Part shown: one piece after another, positions 41,434-50,500 of the stretch
Numbering within the stretch: position 1 is the stretch's first letter
Layout: every line of letters starts with the position of its first letter
NCBI GenBank assembly: GCA_041397625.1
Contig: JAWKWH010000003.1
Location: 372,001-436,000, forward strand
Source: JAWKWH01 sp041397625
GTDB lineage: Bacteria; Pseudomonadota; Alphaproteobacteria; Rhizobiales; Rhizobiaceae
Direction of reading: 5' to 3'
DNA: 64,000 nucleotides
Position numbers and translations under genes: made by a program
The notes under the pieces: model-generated
The model's database searches: none
What the model was told of the DNA's origin: nothing
The model's input: only the letters and a program-made list of their open reading frames with translations

Positions 41434-43221
41434 ATGAACCAACGAACCAGCGAAACCGGACGCCGCGAAATGACCGGGGCGGAGATGGTCGTGCAGGCGC
41501 TGAAGGACAATGGCGTCAAGCACCTTTTCGGCTATCCGGGCGGCGCGGTTCTGCCGATTTACGATGAACTCTTCCAACAGGAGGACGTTCAGCACATCCT
41601 GGTCCGTCACGAACAGGGGGCGGGGCATGCCGCGGAAGGCTATGCGCGCTCGACCGGCAAGGCCGGCGTTCTGCTGGTGACGTCGGGGCCCGGTGCGACC
41701 AATGCGGTGACTGCACTGCAGGACGCGCTGATGGATTCGATCCCGCTCGTCTGCATCACCGGCCAGGTGCCGACGCCGCTCATCGGCTCCGATGCCTTCC
41801 AGGAGTGCGACACGGTCGGCATCACGCGCCCGTGCACCAAGCACAACTGGCTGGTCAAGGACGTCAACGAGCTGTCCGGCGTCCTGCATCAGGCCTTTCA
41901 CGTCGCCACCACCGGCCGGCCGGGGCCGGTCGTCGTCGATATCCCGAAGGATGTCCAGTTCCAGACCGGCATCTACGCGCCGCCGATGGAATCGCCGCGC
42001 ACCAGCTATCAGCCCAGGATGCACGGCGACCTCGAGCGGGTGAAGGCGGCGGTCGAACTGATGGCGCAGGCGAAGCAGCCAGTGTTCTACACCGGCGGCG
42101 GCGTGGTCAATTCCGGTTCCGAGGCCAGCCATCTGCTGCGCGAGCTGGTCGATCTCACCGGCTTTCCCATCACTTCGACGCTGATGGGACTGGGCGCCTA
42201 TCCGGCCTCCGGCAAGAACTGGCTTGGAATGCTGGGTATGCACGGCACCTATGAAGCCAACATGGCGATGCATGATTGTGACGTGATGATCTGCATCGGC
42301 GCGCGTTTCGACGACCGCATCACCGGCCGTCTCGACGCGTTCTCGCCCAATTCAAAGAAGATCCATATCGACATCGACCCCTCGTCGCTCAACAAGAACG
42401 TTCGCGCCGACATTCCGATCCTCGGCGATGTCGGCCACGTGCTCGAAGACATGGTGCGCCTGTGGCGCGCCTCGGCCGGGGCCGATCGTGGCGCGCTGAA
42501 ACCGTGGTGGGAGCAGATCGAGCGCTGGCGGGCGCGCAATTCGCTCGCCTACGCGGAGAACAGCGACGTCATCATGCCGCAATTCGCCGTGCAGCGGCTC
42601 TACGAAGCGACGAAGGACCGCGATACATACATCACCACCGAAGTCGGCCAGCACCAGATGTGGGCGGCGCAGTTCTACGGTTTCGAACAACCCAACCGCT
42701 GGATGACCTCCGGCGGCCTCGGCACGATGGGGTACGGACTGCCGGCGGCGTTCGGTGTGCAGATTGCCCATCCCGACAGTCTGGTCATCGACATTGCCGG
42801 CGACGCTTCCGTGCTGATGACCATTCAGGAGATGAGCAGCGCGGTGCAGTTCGACGCGCCGATCAAGATCTTCATTCTCAACAACCAGTACATGGGCATG
42901 GTGCGCCAATGGCAGCAATTGCTGCACGGCAACCGGTTGTCGCATTCCTACACCGAGGCGCTGCCCGATTTCGTCAAGCTCGCCGAGGCCTATGGCGCGC
43001 ACGGCATCCGCTGCGACAAGCCCGGCAAGCTGGATTCTGCGATCGACGAGATGATCGAGGTGAAGAAGCCGGTGCTGTTCGACTGCCGCGTGGCCAATCT
43101 CGCCAACTGCTTCCCGATGATCCCGTCGGGCAAGGCGCACAACGAGATGCTGCTTCCCGACGAGGCGACGGACGAAGCCGTGGCCAATGCCGTCGACACC
43201 CGGGGCAGGGAGCTGGTGTAG
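41434..43221 (+). CDS. ilvI: Acetolactate synthase large subunit
   Basis: 595 residues. Thiamine-diphosphate enzyme that condenses pyruvate with pyruvate or 2-oxobutyrate at the start of valine, leucine and isoleucine synthesis. The start at 41434 (MNQRTSETGRREMTGAEMVV) is preceded by ACAGGA. Key segments are LFGYPGGAVLPIYDEL, the catalytic glutamate in RHEQGAGHAAEGYAR, the FAD region GLGAYPASGKNWLGMLGMHG and the ThDP motif GDASVLMTIQEM with NNQYMGMVRQW. The in-frame open reading extends far upstream only because it runs antisense to the HerA gene. Expression is probably set by the attenuator just upstream. Confidence 0.97.
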   Translation: MNQRTSETGRREMTGAEMVVQALKDNGVKHLFGYPGGAVLPIYDELFQQEDVQHILVRHEQGAGHAAEGYARSTGKAGVLLVTSGPGATNAVTALQDALMDSIPLVCITGQVPTPLIGSDAFQECDTVGITRPCTKHNWLVKDVNELSGVLHQAFHVATTGRPGPVVVDIPKDVQFQTGIYAPPMESPRTSYQPRMHGDLERVKAAVELMAQAKQPVFYTGGGVVNSGSEASHLLRELVDLTGFPITSTLMGLGAYPASGKNWLGMLGMHGTYEANMAMHDCDVMICIGARFDDRITGRLDAFSPNSKKIHIDIDPSSLNKNVRADIPILGDVGHVLEDMVRLWRASAGADRGALKPWWEQIERWRARNSLAYAENSDVIMPQFAVQRLYEATKDRDTYITTEVGQHQMWAAQFYGFEQPNRWMTSGGLGTMGYGLPAAFGVQIAHPDSLVIDIAGDASVLMTIQEMSSAVQFDAPIKIFILNNQYMGMVRQWQQLLHGNRLSHSYTEALPDFVKLAEAYGAHGIRCDKPGKLDSAIDEMIEVKKPVLFDCRVANLANCFPMIPSGKAHNEMLLPDEATDEAVANAVDTRGRELV

Positions 43222-43229
43222 CCGGCGCG

Positions 43230-43325
43230 ATGTTTGGTCTGGATGAATTGCGCGCCATGCGCCGTGCCGCGAAGGCCGCGGTGCGGGAGACGCGAGGGCG
43301 TGCCGACCGGGCGGTATGGAAATAA
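43230..43325 (+). CDS. Possible 31-residue small protein
   Basis: A short frame beginning MFGLDELRAMRRAAKAAV and ending GRADRAVWK fills the space between ilvI and the transporter. It starts 8 bp after the ilvI stop and its TAA abuts the ATG of the next gene (TAAATG). The peptide is basic and would form an amphipathic helix. Ribosome binding is weak (GGAG about 14 nt upstream). It may be a real small protein, a coupling device for the next gene, or chance. Confidence 0.35.
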   Translation: MFGLDELRAMRRAAKAAVRETRGRADRAVWK

Positions 43326-44267
43326 ATGAGCAGGCCGCTTCCCGGAATGGTCGATTTTGTGCTGCTTGGCGCGCTTGCCGCCATGTGGGGCGGCTCGTTC
43401 ATGCTGATCAAGCTTGCCATCGACGAGGTGCCGCCGGCATCCATCGCGCTGATCCGGCTGGCGCTGGCATCGCTCATTCTGTTCGTGGTGGCAAAGGCTT
43501 ATGGCGAGAAAATAACGATCCGATTCAATGCGGTGGTCTATATTTTCCTGACCGGGCTGTTCGGCAACGCCATCCCGTTTACGCTGATCGCCTGGGGCGA
43601 GAAGACCGTCGATGCAAGCCTGGCTTCTGTGCTGATGGGGATCATGCCGATCGCGACACTCATACTGGCGCATTTCCTGACCGATGACGAACGGCTGACG
43701 GCGCGCAAGCTCGTCGGCGTGTTTGTCGGGTTTGCCGGGCTGGTGGTTCTGGTCGGACCGGCTGTGTTGTTCAGGCTCGGCGATGACGGCATCCGGCAGC
43801 TTGCCATTCTCGCCGCCGCGCTGTCCTACGCCGTCAACGCGGTGCTCACGAAGAAGCTTCTGGGTCTGCCGCACCGCGCCGCAGCTGCCTGGGTGCTGTT
43901 TGCCGGAGCATTGGTTATGGCGCCGGTGGCATACACCGCCGACTATCCGCTGGCCGCCACGCCCGGATCGCTGGCGATCACGGCGGTTTGCCTGCTCGGC
44001 ATCTTCCCGACCGCCATCGCCACGCTCGCCATGTTCGAGGTCCTGCACCGTCAGGGCGCGTTCTTCTTCGGCCAGGTAAACTTCCTCGTCCCGATATCGG
44101 GCGTCATCTGGGCAGCGCTCGTCCTGAACGAGCAGCCGGGGCTCGCTGCCTATCTGGCGCTGGCCTTCATCCTTACCGGCATCGGCATCGCGCGCGGCGG
44201 ACGCTCGGTCGGCAGGGCGCGACTGGCGGCTGCCGGCGCGGGCGAGGAAGGGCAGTTGCGCCGATGA
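43326..44267 (+). CDS. DMT-superfamily transporter, EamA type
   Basis: 313-residue inner-membrane protein with ten predicted helices and two EamA repeats. The N-terminus MSRPLPGMVDFVLLGALAAMWGGSFMLIKLAI and the second repeat start (ILAAALSYAVNAVLTKK) are typical. It sits between the two acetolactate synthase subunit genes on the same strand, spaced one base after the small frame upstream. This suggests co-expression with branched-chain amino-acid synthesis, for instance as an amino-acid or intermediate exporter, though the substrate is unproven. Confidence 0.88.
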   Translation: MSRPLPGMVDFVLLGALAAMWGGSFMLIKLAIDEVPPASIALIRLALASLILFVVAKAYGEKITIRFNAVVYIFLTGLFGNAIPFTLIAWGEKTVDASLASVLMGIMPIATLILAHFLTDDERLTARKLVGVFVGFAGLVVLVGPAVLFRLGDDGIRQLAILAAALSYAVNAVLTKKLLGLPHRAAAAWVLFAGALVMAPVAYTADYPLAATPGSLAITAVCLLGIFPTAIATLAMFEVLHRQGAFFFGQVNFLVPISGVIWAALVLNEQPGLAAYLALAFILTGIGIARGGRSVGRARLAAAGAGEEGQLRR

Positions 44268-44382
44268 GCCGGCGTGACGGATTTGCGGACCGGACGCTTG
44301 CCGCGTGCGGTATCGTGCGGCTAAAGACCGGGATTGACAGACGGATATCGCCGCGGTGGAACCGGGAAGGAAAGTTGAAGCC

Positions 44383-44955
44383 ATGAATGCCAGCCTGCAG
44401 CCGACCGGTTCGGCCTATTTCATCGCCAAGGAAACCGAGACGCCGGAAACCCACACGCTGTCGATCCTGGTCGACAACGAGCCGGGCGTACTGGCGCGAG
44501 TCATCGGCCTGTTCTCCGGGCGCGGCTACAATATCGAGAGCCTGACCGTGTCGGAGACCGAGCACGAGCGGCACCTGTCGCGGATCACCATCGTCACCAC
44601 CGGCACGCCGCACATCCTCGACCAGATCAAGCACCAACTGGAGCGCATCGTTCCGGTTCACCGGGTCGTCGACCTCACCGTCCGGGCGCGCGATTTCAGC
44701 CACGACAAGCCGCTGGAGCGCGAATTGGCGCTGGTGAAGGTCAGCGGCACCGGCGACGCCCGGGTCGAGGCGCTGCGCCTTGCCGATGCGTTCCGTGCCC
44801 AGGTGATCGACGCCAACACCGAACACTTCATCTTCGAGATCACCGGACGGACCTCGAAGATAGAGCAGTTCATCGCCATCATGACGCCGCTCGGACTGGT
44901 GGAGGTCTGCCGCACCGGTGTCGCGGCGATGAACCGCGGGCAGCAGGGCATGTAG
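44383..44955 (+). CDS. ilvH: Acetolactate synthase small (regulatory) subunit
   Basis: 190 residues. Activates the large subunit and confers valine feedback inhibition. The ACT domain reads HTLSILVDNEPGVLARVIGLFSGRGYNIESLTV, followed by the second domain with ELALVKVSG and FIFEITGRTSKIEQFI. The start at 44383 (MNASLQPTGSAYFIAKE) has GGAAGGAAAG upstream; an earlier in-frame codon at 44356 is less convincing. It is separated from ilvI by the EamA gene rather than adjacent to it. Confidence 0.96.
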   Translation: MNASLQPTGSAYFIAKETETPETHTLSILVDNEPGVLARVIGLFSGRGYNIESLTVSETEHERHLSRITIVTTGTPHILDQIKHQLERIVPVHRVVDLTVRARDFSHDKPLERELALVKVSGTGDARVEALRLADAFRAQVIDANTEHFIFEITGRTSKIEQFIAIMTPLGLVEVCRTGVAAMNRGQQGM

Positions 44956-45090
44956 CGGCTCCTCCGAAGGTTCGCTGCGGTGCAAGAAACGGCCAGTATC
45001 GCGGCTGTTATATCGTAAATATTTCACCAAGCCGGCATCAATGTTTCTGCAATTGTTTTCGGTTACCTTCGCTCCCGGTGTGGAGTGGGT

Positions 45091-46101
45091 ATGTCGTTTT
45101 CGAGTGGAAATCCTGTTGCGGTCCTGATCGACGCCGAGACCGTCGACGCGGCTGACGCCAAGGGCGCCATCGCCGCGCTTTCGGAGCGTTTTGCGCCGTT
45201 GATCCTGCATGCGTTCGGCGATTTCCGCTCGTCGGACCTGCAGGCATGGTGCGACATACTCGACGAATTCGACGGCCAGGCGCTCCAGGTGACGCCGACG
45301 GCGGGCTACCGCAACAGCGTCCACATCTGCCTGACCATGAATGTGATGGAACTGCTGCAGACCGATCGGGCGTCGGCCGTCTGCCTTTTCTGCGGGGCCG
45401 GAGATTTCTCGCAGCTCGCCATCAGGGTGCGCCGCGCGGGCCTGCCGGTTTACGGTTTCGGCACGACGAGCGGCCGTGCGGCCATGGCGCCGTTTTTCGA
45501 TTCCTGGCACGTGGTCACCGATGACGGTGACGGCGGAGATGAGCGGTATTCCGCAGAGCCGCTGCCGCTGCCCGGCAACGGGCTTGGTTTCGACACGGCC
45601 GAGCCCGTCATGCCGGTTACTAACGAACCGGCGGAAAAAGTCATCGCGCGCGCCTTCGAGTTCACGGACGCGGATATAGAAACGGCCGTACAGTCCGCCC
45701 GTTCGCGCCGGGGAAGCCCGGAAGCGGCCGAAGGCGACGGTTACGATGCCGGCGACAACGACGACGATGCGATGGCCGCGATCGAAGGCAAATCGCGGCA
45801 GCCCGCATCGACCGTCGTCGACAATCCGCCGCCGCTTGCCGATATGGCGCTTGACGGCCGCCTGACCGAAGACGCCACGATCCTGCTGTCGGGCTTCATT
45901 TCCGATCACCTGAACGGTAACGGCTATGCTTTGCTGTCGGACGTGGCCAATGCCGCCACGGCCACCGACCTGCTGGTGCCGCCGCACAAGAAGGCCGATC
46001 CCTACGACCATCTCAAATGGCTGTTGCAAAGCGACGGGCGTTTCGAGATCACGCGCCTGCCCATGGGCGACGCGGAACCGGAATTCGTCCGCCGGCTCTG
46101 A
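45091..46101 (+). CDS. NYN-domain protein with possible LOTUS/OST-HTH C-terminus
   Basis: 336-residue protein. The N-terminal NYN (PIN-like ribonuclease) domain spans about residues 8-150, with acidic residues in AVLIDAETVDAADAK, HAFGDFRSSDLQAW and FCGAGDFSQLAIRVRRAG at positions expected for metal binding. A long acidic linker follows. The C-terminal part (ATILLSGFISDHLNGNGYALLSDV to FEITRLP) looks like a winged-helix LOTUS/OST-HTH module, a common partner of NYN domains. The start at 45091 has GGAG 7 nt upstream. RNA cleavage is inferred from the fold only. Confidence 0.8.
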   Translation: MSFSSGNPVAVLIDAETVDAADAKGAIAALSERFAPLILHAFGDFRSSDLQAWCDILDEFDGQALQVTPTAGYRNSVHICLTMNVMELLQTDRASAVCLFCGAGDFSQLAIRVRRAGLPVYGFGTTSGRAAMAPFFDSWHVVTDDGDGGDERYSAEPLPLPGNGLGFDTAEPVMPVTNEPAEKVIARAFEFTDADIETAVQSARSRRGSPEAAEGDGYDAGDNDDDAMAAIEGKSRQPASTVVDNPPPLADMALDGRLTEDATILLSGFISDHLNGNGYALLSDVANAATATDLLVPPHKKADPYDHLKWLLQSDGRFEITRLPMGDAEPEFVRRL

Positions 46102-46137
46102 CGCTTCTCCGACCCCTGACAAAAAGCTTGCAAGCAA

Positions 46138-46172
46138 ATCCTATTAGGTCAATATTACTGACCTAATAGGAT
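46138..46172 (+). promoter_or_regulatory. Perfect 14-bp inverted repeat covering the lysE ribosome-binding site
   Basis: ATCCTATTAGGTCA (46138-46151) and its exact complement TGACCTAATAGGAT (46159-46172) flank a 7-nt spacer. The right arm contains AGGA (46168-46171), the apparent Shine-Dalgarno of the exporter gene whose ATG lies 8 nt further on. In DNA it may be an operator; in RNA the hairpin would hide the ribosome-binding site. No regulator gene is adjacent. Confidence 0.75.
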
Positions 46173-46179
46173 AGCGGCC

Positions 46180-46779
46180 ATGCCGACCGAAACCTTCATC
46201 GCGCTCGTGGTTTTCGCCTTCGTCTCGTCGGTCACGCCGGGACCCAACAACGTCATGCTGCTGGCATCGGGCGTGAATTTCGGCTTTCGCCGCACGATTC
46301 CGCACATGCTCGGGATCGCCGGCGGGTTCGCCGGCCTGCTTATGGCCGTCGGCCTCGGCCTTGGCGCGCTTTTATCGCTCCATCCGGGCCTGCACCTGGT
46401 GCTGAAGATCGCCGGCGGCGCCTACCTGCTCTACCTCGCCTGGCGTATCGCCATGTCGCGGTCGCCTGCGGCGAAACAGGGTACGGGCGGACAACCGATG
46501 AGCTTTGCCGCCGCCGCGCTGTTCCAGTGGGTCAATCCCAAGGCATGGGTCATCGGCCTCACCGCAATGAGCCTTTACGCCGACCCCGCCATGCCCTTGG
46601 TCTCCACCTTGCTGGTGACCGGTGCCTTCGTGCTGGTCAATTTTCCAAGCGTCTCGGTGTGGGCGGGCTTCGGCCGGGCGCTGCGCGGTTTCCTGTCGGA
46701 CCCGACGCGGCTGAAATGGTTCAACATCGCCATGGGCCTGCTGCTTGCCGCGACGCTCTGGCCGATGCTTGCGGGATAA
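46180..46779 (+). CDS. LysE-family amino-acid exporter
   Basis: 199-residue inner-membrane exporter of the LysE/RhtB family. The signature VTPGPNNVMLLASGVNFGFRRTIPHMLGI is at the N-terminus, and the typical AAALFQWVNPKAWVIGLTAMSLY lies in the middle. About six membrane segments are visible. Substrate could be a basic or neutral amino acid. Expression is probably controlled at the inverted repeat immediately upstream. The gene downstream (46812) starts 32 bp after its stop. Confidence 0.92.
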   Translation: MPTETFIALVVFAFVSSVTPGPNNVMLLASGVNFGFRRTIPHMLGIAGGFAGLLMAVGLGLGALLSLHPGLHLVLKIAGGAYLLYLAWRIAMSRSPAAKQGTGGQPMSFAAAALFQWVNPKAWVIGLTAMSLYADPAMPLVSTLLVTGAFVLVNFPSVSVWAGFGRALRGFLSDPTRLKWFNIAMGLLLAATLWPMLAG

Positions 46780-46811
46780 CCGAACGCAACTGATCGTGCT
46801 ATCATCATGCC

Positions 46812-47300
46812 ATGAGCAAGCTGATCACATTGCCGCGGATCGTCGTTGTCGGCGTCGCCCTGGTCGCCGTATTGCTGGCGGTCGGCTGGATGACGCGGGA
46901 AGACCCGGCTGCAAAACCCTACCTGAAGGTTCTCGGACGCGGCTTCCTGTTCAACTACCGCGTCGCCGACGTGACTTACGGATTTACCGCGATAGTCATC
47001 CGGCCGCTGCCGGTTGGGTCCGTCATCGAGGCGGATTTCGAGGATCCCCAGGGCGGTCCGCCGGTGACCGTGCGCCAGCGCGTCGGCACCGACACGGTCC
47101 GCTACGGCTTCCAGTCGCCGCCGGTGCGCGGTGTGGAGGCCGGCAAACCGTATCGCGTGACGCTGCGGGTGTTTGACCGCGAGGAGAAGGAACGGCTGTG
47201 GACCGACACGTTCACCGTCACCAGCCAGATCAGCGACACCGTCGTTCCCGACGAACCGCTGACGATCGGGCCCGGCTACGCGCTCAATCCCGACAGTTGA
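46812..47300 (+). CDS. Hypothetical membrane-anchored protein
   Basis: 162 residues. An N-terminal membrane anchor (LPRIVVVGVALVAVLLAVGWM) is followed by a periplasmic beta-rich domain (FNYRVADVTYGFTAIVIRPLPVGSVIEADFEDPQGG) of about 120 residues. I do not recognise the family. It follows the LysE gene by 32 bp and precedes the RecD-like gene by about 60 bp on the same strand, so it may share transcription with either. Confidence 0.65.
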   Translation: MSKLITLPRIVVVGVALVAVLLAVGWMTREDPAAKPYLKVLGRGFLFNYRVADVTYGFTAIVIRPLPVGSVIEADFEDPQGGPPVTVRQRVGTDTVRYGFQSPPVRGVEAGKPYRVTLRVFDREEKERLWTDTFTVTSQISDTVVPDEPLTIGPGYALNPDS

Positions 47301-47363
47301 TCGCCGGGCGTTGACGCGCGGCCGTCCTGTTCAAGGCCGGCCGAATCTGGTTTTGCTGCGGCG

Positions 47364-48491
47364 ATGGAATTCTCACCGCAACAGGACCGGGCGCTCAGGG
47401 ACGTTTCCAGCTGGCTGAAGCGCGGCGACCGGCAGGTGTTCCGCCTGTTCGGCTATGCCGGCACGGGCAAGACGACGCTGGCGCGCTATTTCGCCGAACA
47501 TGTCGACGGCGACGTGCAGTTCGCCGCCTTTACCGGCAAGGCGGCGCAAGTGCTGAGAGCCCGGGGCGCCGCCAATGCGCGCACCATCCACTCTCTGATC
47601 TACAGGCCGCGCGGCGAGGAGACGGTATCCGACGAGACAACCGGCAAGACGTCGATCTCGCCGACCTTTTCGCTCAACCGCCAGAGCCCGGTCGCCAAGG
47701 CGAAGCTGATCGTCATCGACGAATGCTCGATGGTCGACGAGGAACTGGGGCGCGACCTGGAATCCTTCGGCACGCCCATCCTGGTGCTTGGCGATCCGGG
47801 CCAGCTGCCGCCGATTTCCGGCGGCGGCTATTTCACCGAGCACGAGCCGGACGTGCTGTTGACGGAGATCCATCGCCAGGCGCGCGACAATCCGATCGTG
47901 CAGCTGGCGCTCGACGTGCGCGAGGGCCGCGAGTTCATGCGCGGCGACTACGGCACGGCGCAGGTGATCGGCAAGGACGAGGTCGACAGCGAGATGGTGC
48001 TCGCCGCCGACCAGGTGCTGGTCGGGACCAACCGCACCCGGCGGCGCTACAATCGCCGCCTGCGCGAACTGAAGGAGTTCACGCTGCCGACCCCGCAATC
48101 GGGCGACAAGCTGGTGTGTCTCAGGAACGATCCGTCGAAGGGCCTGCTCAACGGCTCGCTGTGGCGGGTGATGACTGCGTCGAAGGAAACCACGAAGCCG
48201 GGCATCAACCTGCTGGTGTCGCCGGAGGAGGAGGACCCGGATCGCGGTGTTGCCAAGATCAAGGTGCTCAAGGCGGCCTTCGAGGAGGACGATCCCGACA
48301 TTCCATGGTCGACCAGAAAGCGCTACGACGATTTCGACTATGGCTACGCGCTCACCGTGCACAAGGCGCAGGGTTCGCAGTGGAACAATGTCGTGCTGTT
48401 CGACGAGAGCTATGCCTTCCGCGACACCCGCCAGCGCTGGCTCTATACGGCGATCACCCGGGCCGCCGAGCGACTGACGGTGGTGCGGTAG
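47364..48491 (+). CDS. RecD/Dda-like ATP-dependent DNA helicase
   Basis: 375-residue SF1B helicase. Walker A is FGYAGTGKTTLARYF near residue 30, followed by FTGKAAQVLRARG, the DEAD-like box IVIDECSMVD, LGDPGQLPPI and the C-terminal YALTVHKAQGSQW and YTAITRAAERL motifs. This compact form, common in Hyphomicrobiales, lacks RecBCD partners and the N-terminal extension of RecD2. A role in repair or mobile-element processing is unproven. It ends 11 bp from the convergent site-2 protease gene. Confidence 0.92.
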   Translation: MEFSPQQDRALRDVSSWLKRGDRQVFRLFGYAGTGKTTLARYFAEHVDGDVQFAAFTGKAAQVLRARGAANARTIHSLIYRPRGEETVSDETTGKTSISPTFSLNRQSPVAKAKLIVIDECSMVDEELGRDLESFGTPILVLGDPGQLPPISGGGYFTEHEPDVLLTEIHRQARDNPIVQLALDVREGREFMRGDYGTAQVIGKDEVDSEMVLAADQVLVGTNRTRRRYNRRLRELKEFTLPTPQSGDKLVCLRNDPSKGLLNGSLWRVMTASKETTKPGINLLVSPEEEDPDRGVAKIKVLKAAFEEDDPDIPWSTRKRYDDFDYGYALTVHKAQGSQWNNVVLFDESYAFRDTRQRWLYTAITRAAERLTVVR

Positions 48492-48502
48492 GGCGCACGG
48501 CT

Positions 48503-49585
48503 TCACAGCCGCCCGGCGCTGGTCTCCAGCATTACCAGTTCGCCGATGTTCTCCGCCGTGATGTAGCCGACGAAACGGCCCGACCGGTCGATCACCGCGA
48601 CGGCGGGCGCTGTGGCTTTCTGCATCGCTTTCAGCGCGGCTTCGAGCCTGTCTCCGGGCGTGACCGACGGGATGTCGGCCTGCATGGCGGCGCGGGCCGG
48701 CGCGTCGGCGCCGGATTTCGCCAGCACCTCGATCATCGAGCTGCGGGTGACGAAACCGGCCAATCCGCCGTCTTCCTCCAGCACCGGAAACTCGACCTGC
48801 GTGGTTCTCAATAGCGCGTCGGCGGCGTCGCCGATGGTCGCGTCCGGGCCGAGCGTCTCGAAGCTGGTGATCATCGCGTCGCCGGCGCTGATGCCGCGCG
48901 AGACCTGCTGCAACTCGGTCGCCTGGGCCTCCGCCGTGGCGGCGATGTAGACGAAGATGGCGATGAAGATCAGCAGCGGATTGCCGAGCAGGCCGAGGAA
49001 GCCGAGCAGGAAGGCAAAACCCTGGCCGACGCGCGCGGCGATGCGGGTGGCGCGCGCCCGGTTGTAGCGCGTGGCCAGTATTGCGCGGAACACGCGCCCG
49101 CCATCCATGGGAAAGGCAGGGATCATGTTGAACACGACGAGGAAGATGTTGACGGTTGCGAGCCTCGACAGGAAACCGGCCGCCGGGTCGTCGATGTGCT
49201 CGAGCGCAGCCACGCCCGGTTCGGCGCCGAACACGACGATCAGCACAAGGGCGATGACGACGTTGACCAGCGGTCCGGCGATGGCGACGACGATCTCCTC
49301 GGAGGGTTTTTCCGGCATGCGCTCCAGCCGCGCCAGGCCGCCGATCGGCAGAAGCGTGATATCGGGCGTGTCGATGCCGTAGCGCCGCGCCGCCAGCGCA
49401 TGGCCGAATTCGTGCGCCACCACGCAGGCAAACAGGGCCAGGATAAACAGCACGCCGACGGTCGCCGCCTCTCCGCCGCCCTGGTTATAGTGCGCGACGC
49501 CGATCCACAGCAGCAGCAGGAGGAAGGTGATGTGGATGCGGATTTCCGATCCGAAGATCCGTATCAGTGGAAACGACCAGGCCAT
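48503..49585 (-). CDS. Site-2 metalloprotease (M50) with two CBS domains
   Basis: 360-residue intramembrane protease. The zinc motif AHEFGHALAARRYG and the third ligand region NMIPAFPMDGGRV are both present, within about six membrane segments. Two CBS domains follow (from about residues 235 and 300), which may sense adenosine nucleotides. The arrangement matches the Rip3/SpoIVFB-like group. Its substrate, perhaps a membrane-bound anti-sigma factor, is not encoded nearby. It is divergent from pdxJ. Confidence 0.92.
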   Translation of the reverse strand: MAWSFPLIRIFGSEIRIHITFLLLLLWIGVAHYNQGGGEAATVGVLFILALFACVVAHEFGHALAARRYGIDTPDITLLPIGGLARLERMPEKPSEEIVVAIAGPLVNVVIALVLIVVFGAEPGVAALEHIDDPAAGFLSRLATVNIFLVVFNMIPAFPMDGGRVFRAILATRYNRARATRIAARVGQGFAFLLGFLGLLGNPLLIFIAIFVYIAATAEAQATELQQVSRGISAGDAMITSFETLGPDATIGDAADALLRTTQVEFPVLEEDGGLAGFVTRSSMIEVLAKSGADAPARAAMQADIPSVTPGDRLEAALKAMQKATAPAVAVIDRSGRFVGYITAENIGELVMLETSAGRL

Positions 49586-49741
49586 TTGCGATCAACCCTT
49601 CTGCTCCTGGCGGAACCGAATACTGCCACATATGGCGTCTTCGCCGCCGGTCCGCAACGTGAAGCTTTGGCCCACCGGAATTCGCTTGCCTGACCAACGG
49701 CTTGCCTGATACGCCGTCGCTTCCATTCGAGGAAAAGCATC

Positions 49742-50500
49742 ATGCCGGTCGCCCTGTCGGTCAATTTGAATGCCGTCGCCATGTTGCGCAATCGCCGCGA
49801 CCTGCCGTGGCCGAGCGTTACCGGGCTCGGGCGGGCCGCGCTAGAAGCCGGCGCGCACGGGCTCACCGTGCATCCAAGGCCCGACCAGCGCCACATCCGC
49901 TTTTCCGATCTGCCGGAGCTCAGGGCGCTGATCGACGACGCCTTTCCCGCAGCCGAGTTCAACATCGAGGGCTATCCCACCGGCGAGTTTCTCGATCTTG
50001 TGGAAAGGACCGAGCCGGAGCAGGTGACGCTGGTGCCTGACGATCCGTCGCAGGCGACGTCCGACCACGGCTGGGATTTTTCAGGGCAGGGCAATTTCCT
50101 GCGCTCGGTGGTGCAGCGGCTGAAGGATGGCGGCATGCGCGTGTCGCTGTTCTGCGACCCCGATGCCGGCGAGGCGGGTATCGCCGCCGCCGCTGCGACC
50201 GGCTGCGACCGGGTGGAACTTTATACCGGCCCTTATGGCGGCTGCCACGACGACGCCGACCGCGCCGCACGTGAAATCGAGGTGCTGGGCCGGACGGCGG
50301 ATGCGGCACGCGCTGCCGGCCTGGCGGTCAATGCCGGCCATGATCTCACCGTCGCCAACCTGCCGGCGCTGGTGGCGCGTATTCCCTATCTCGCGGAAGT
50401 GTCGATCGGTCATGGATTGACCGCCGACGCGCTGGAACACGGCATGGCCGGATCGGTCAGGCGCTTTCTCGGCGCGTTGGGGCGGGAACCTACTTCTTGA
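49742..50500 (+). CDS. pdxJ: Pyridoxine 5'-phosphate synthase
   Basis: 252 residues. Ring-closing step of the DXP-dependent vitamin B6 pathway. The start MPVALSVNLNAVAMLRNRRDLPWPS is the family N-terminus, with AGGAAAAG upstream. Conserved segments are LTVHPRPDQRHIR, FNIEGYPTGEFL, ELYTGPYG and VNAGHDLTVANLP. The end overlaps the convergent small secreted-protein gene by 11 nt. PLP is the cofactor of the phnW product encoded further along. Confidence 0.96.
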   Translation: MPVALSVNLNAVAMLRNRRDLPWPSVTGLGRAALEAGAHGLTVHPRPDQRHIRFSDLPELRALIDDAFPAAEFNIEGYPTGEFLDLVERTEPEQVTLVPDDPSQATSDHGWDFSGQGNFLRSVVQRLKDGGMRVSLFCDPDAGEAGIAAAAATGCDRVELYTGPYGGCHDDADRAAREIEVLGRTADAARAAGLAVNAGHDLTVANLPALVARIPYLAEVSIGHGLTADALEHGMAGSVRRFLGALGREPTS

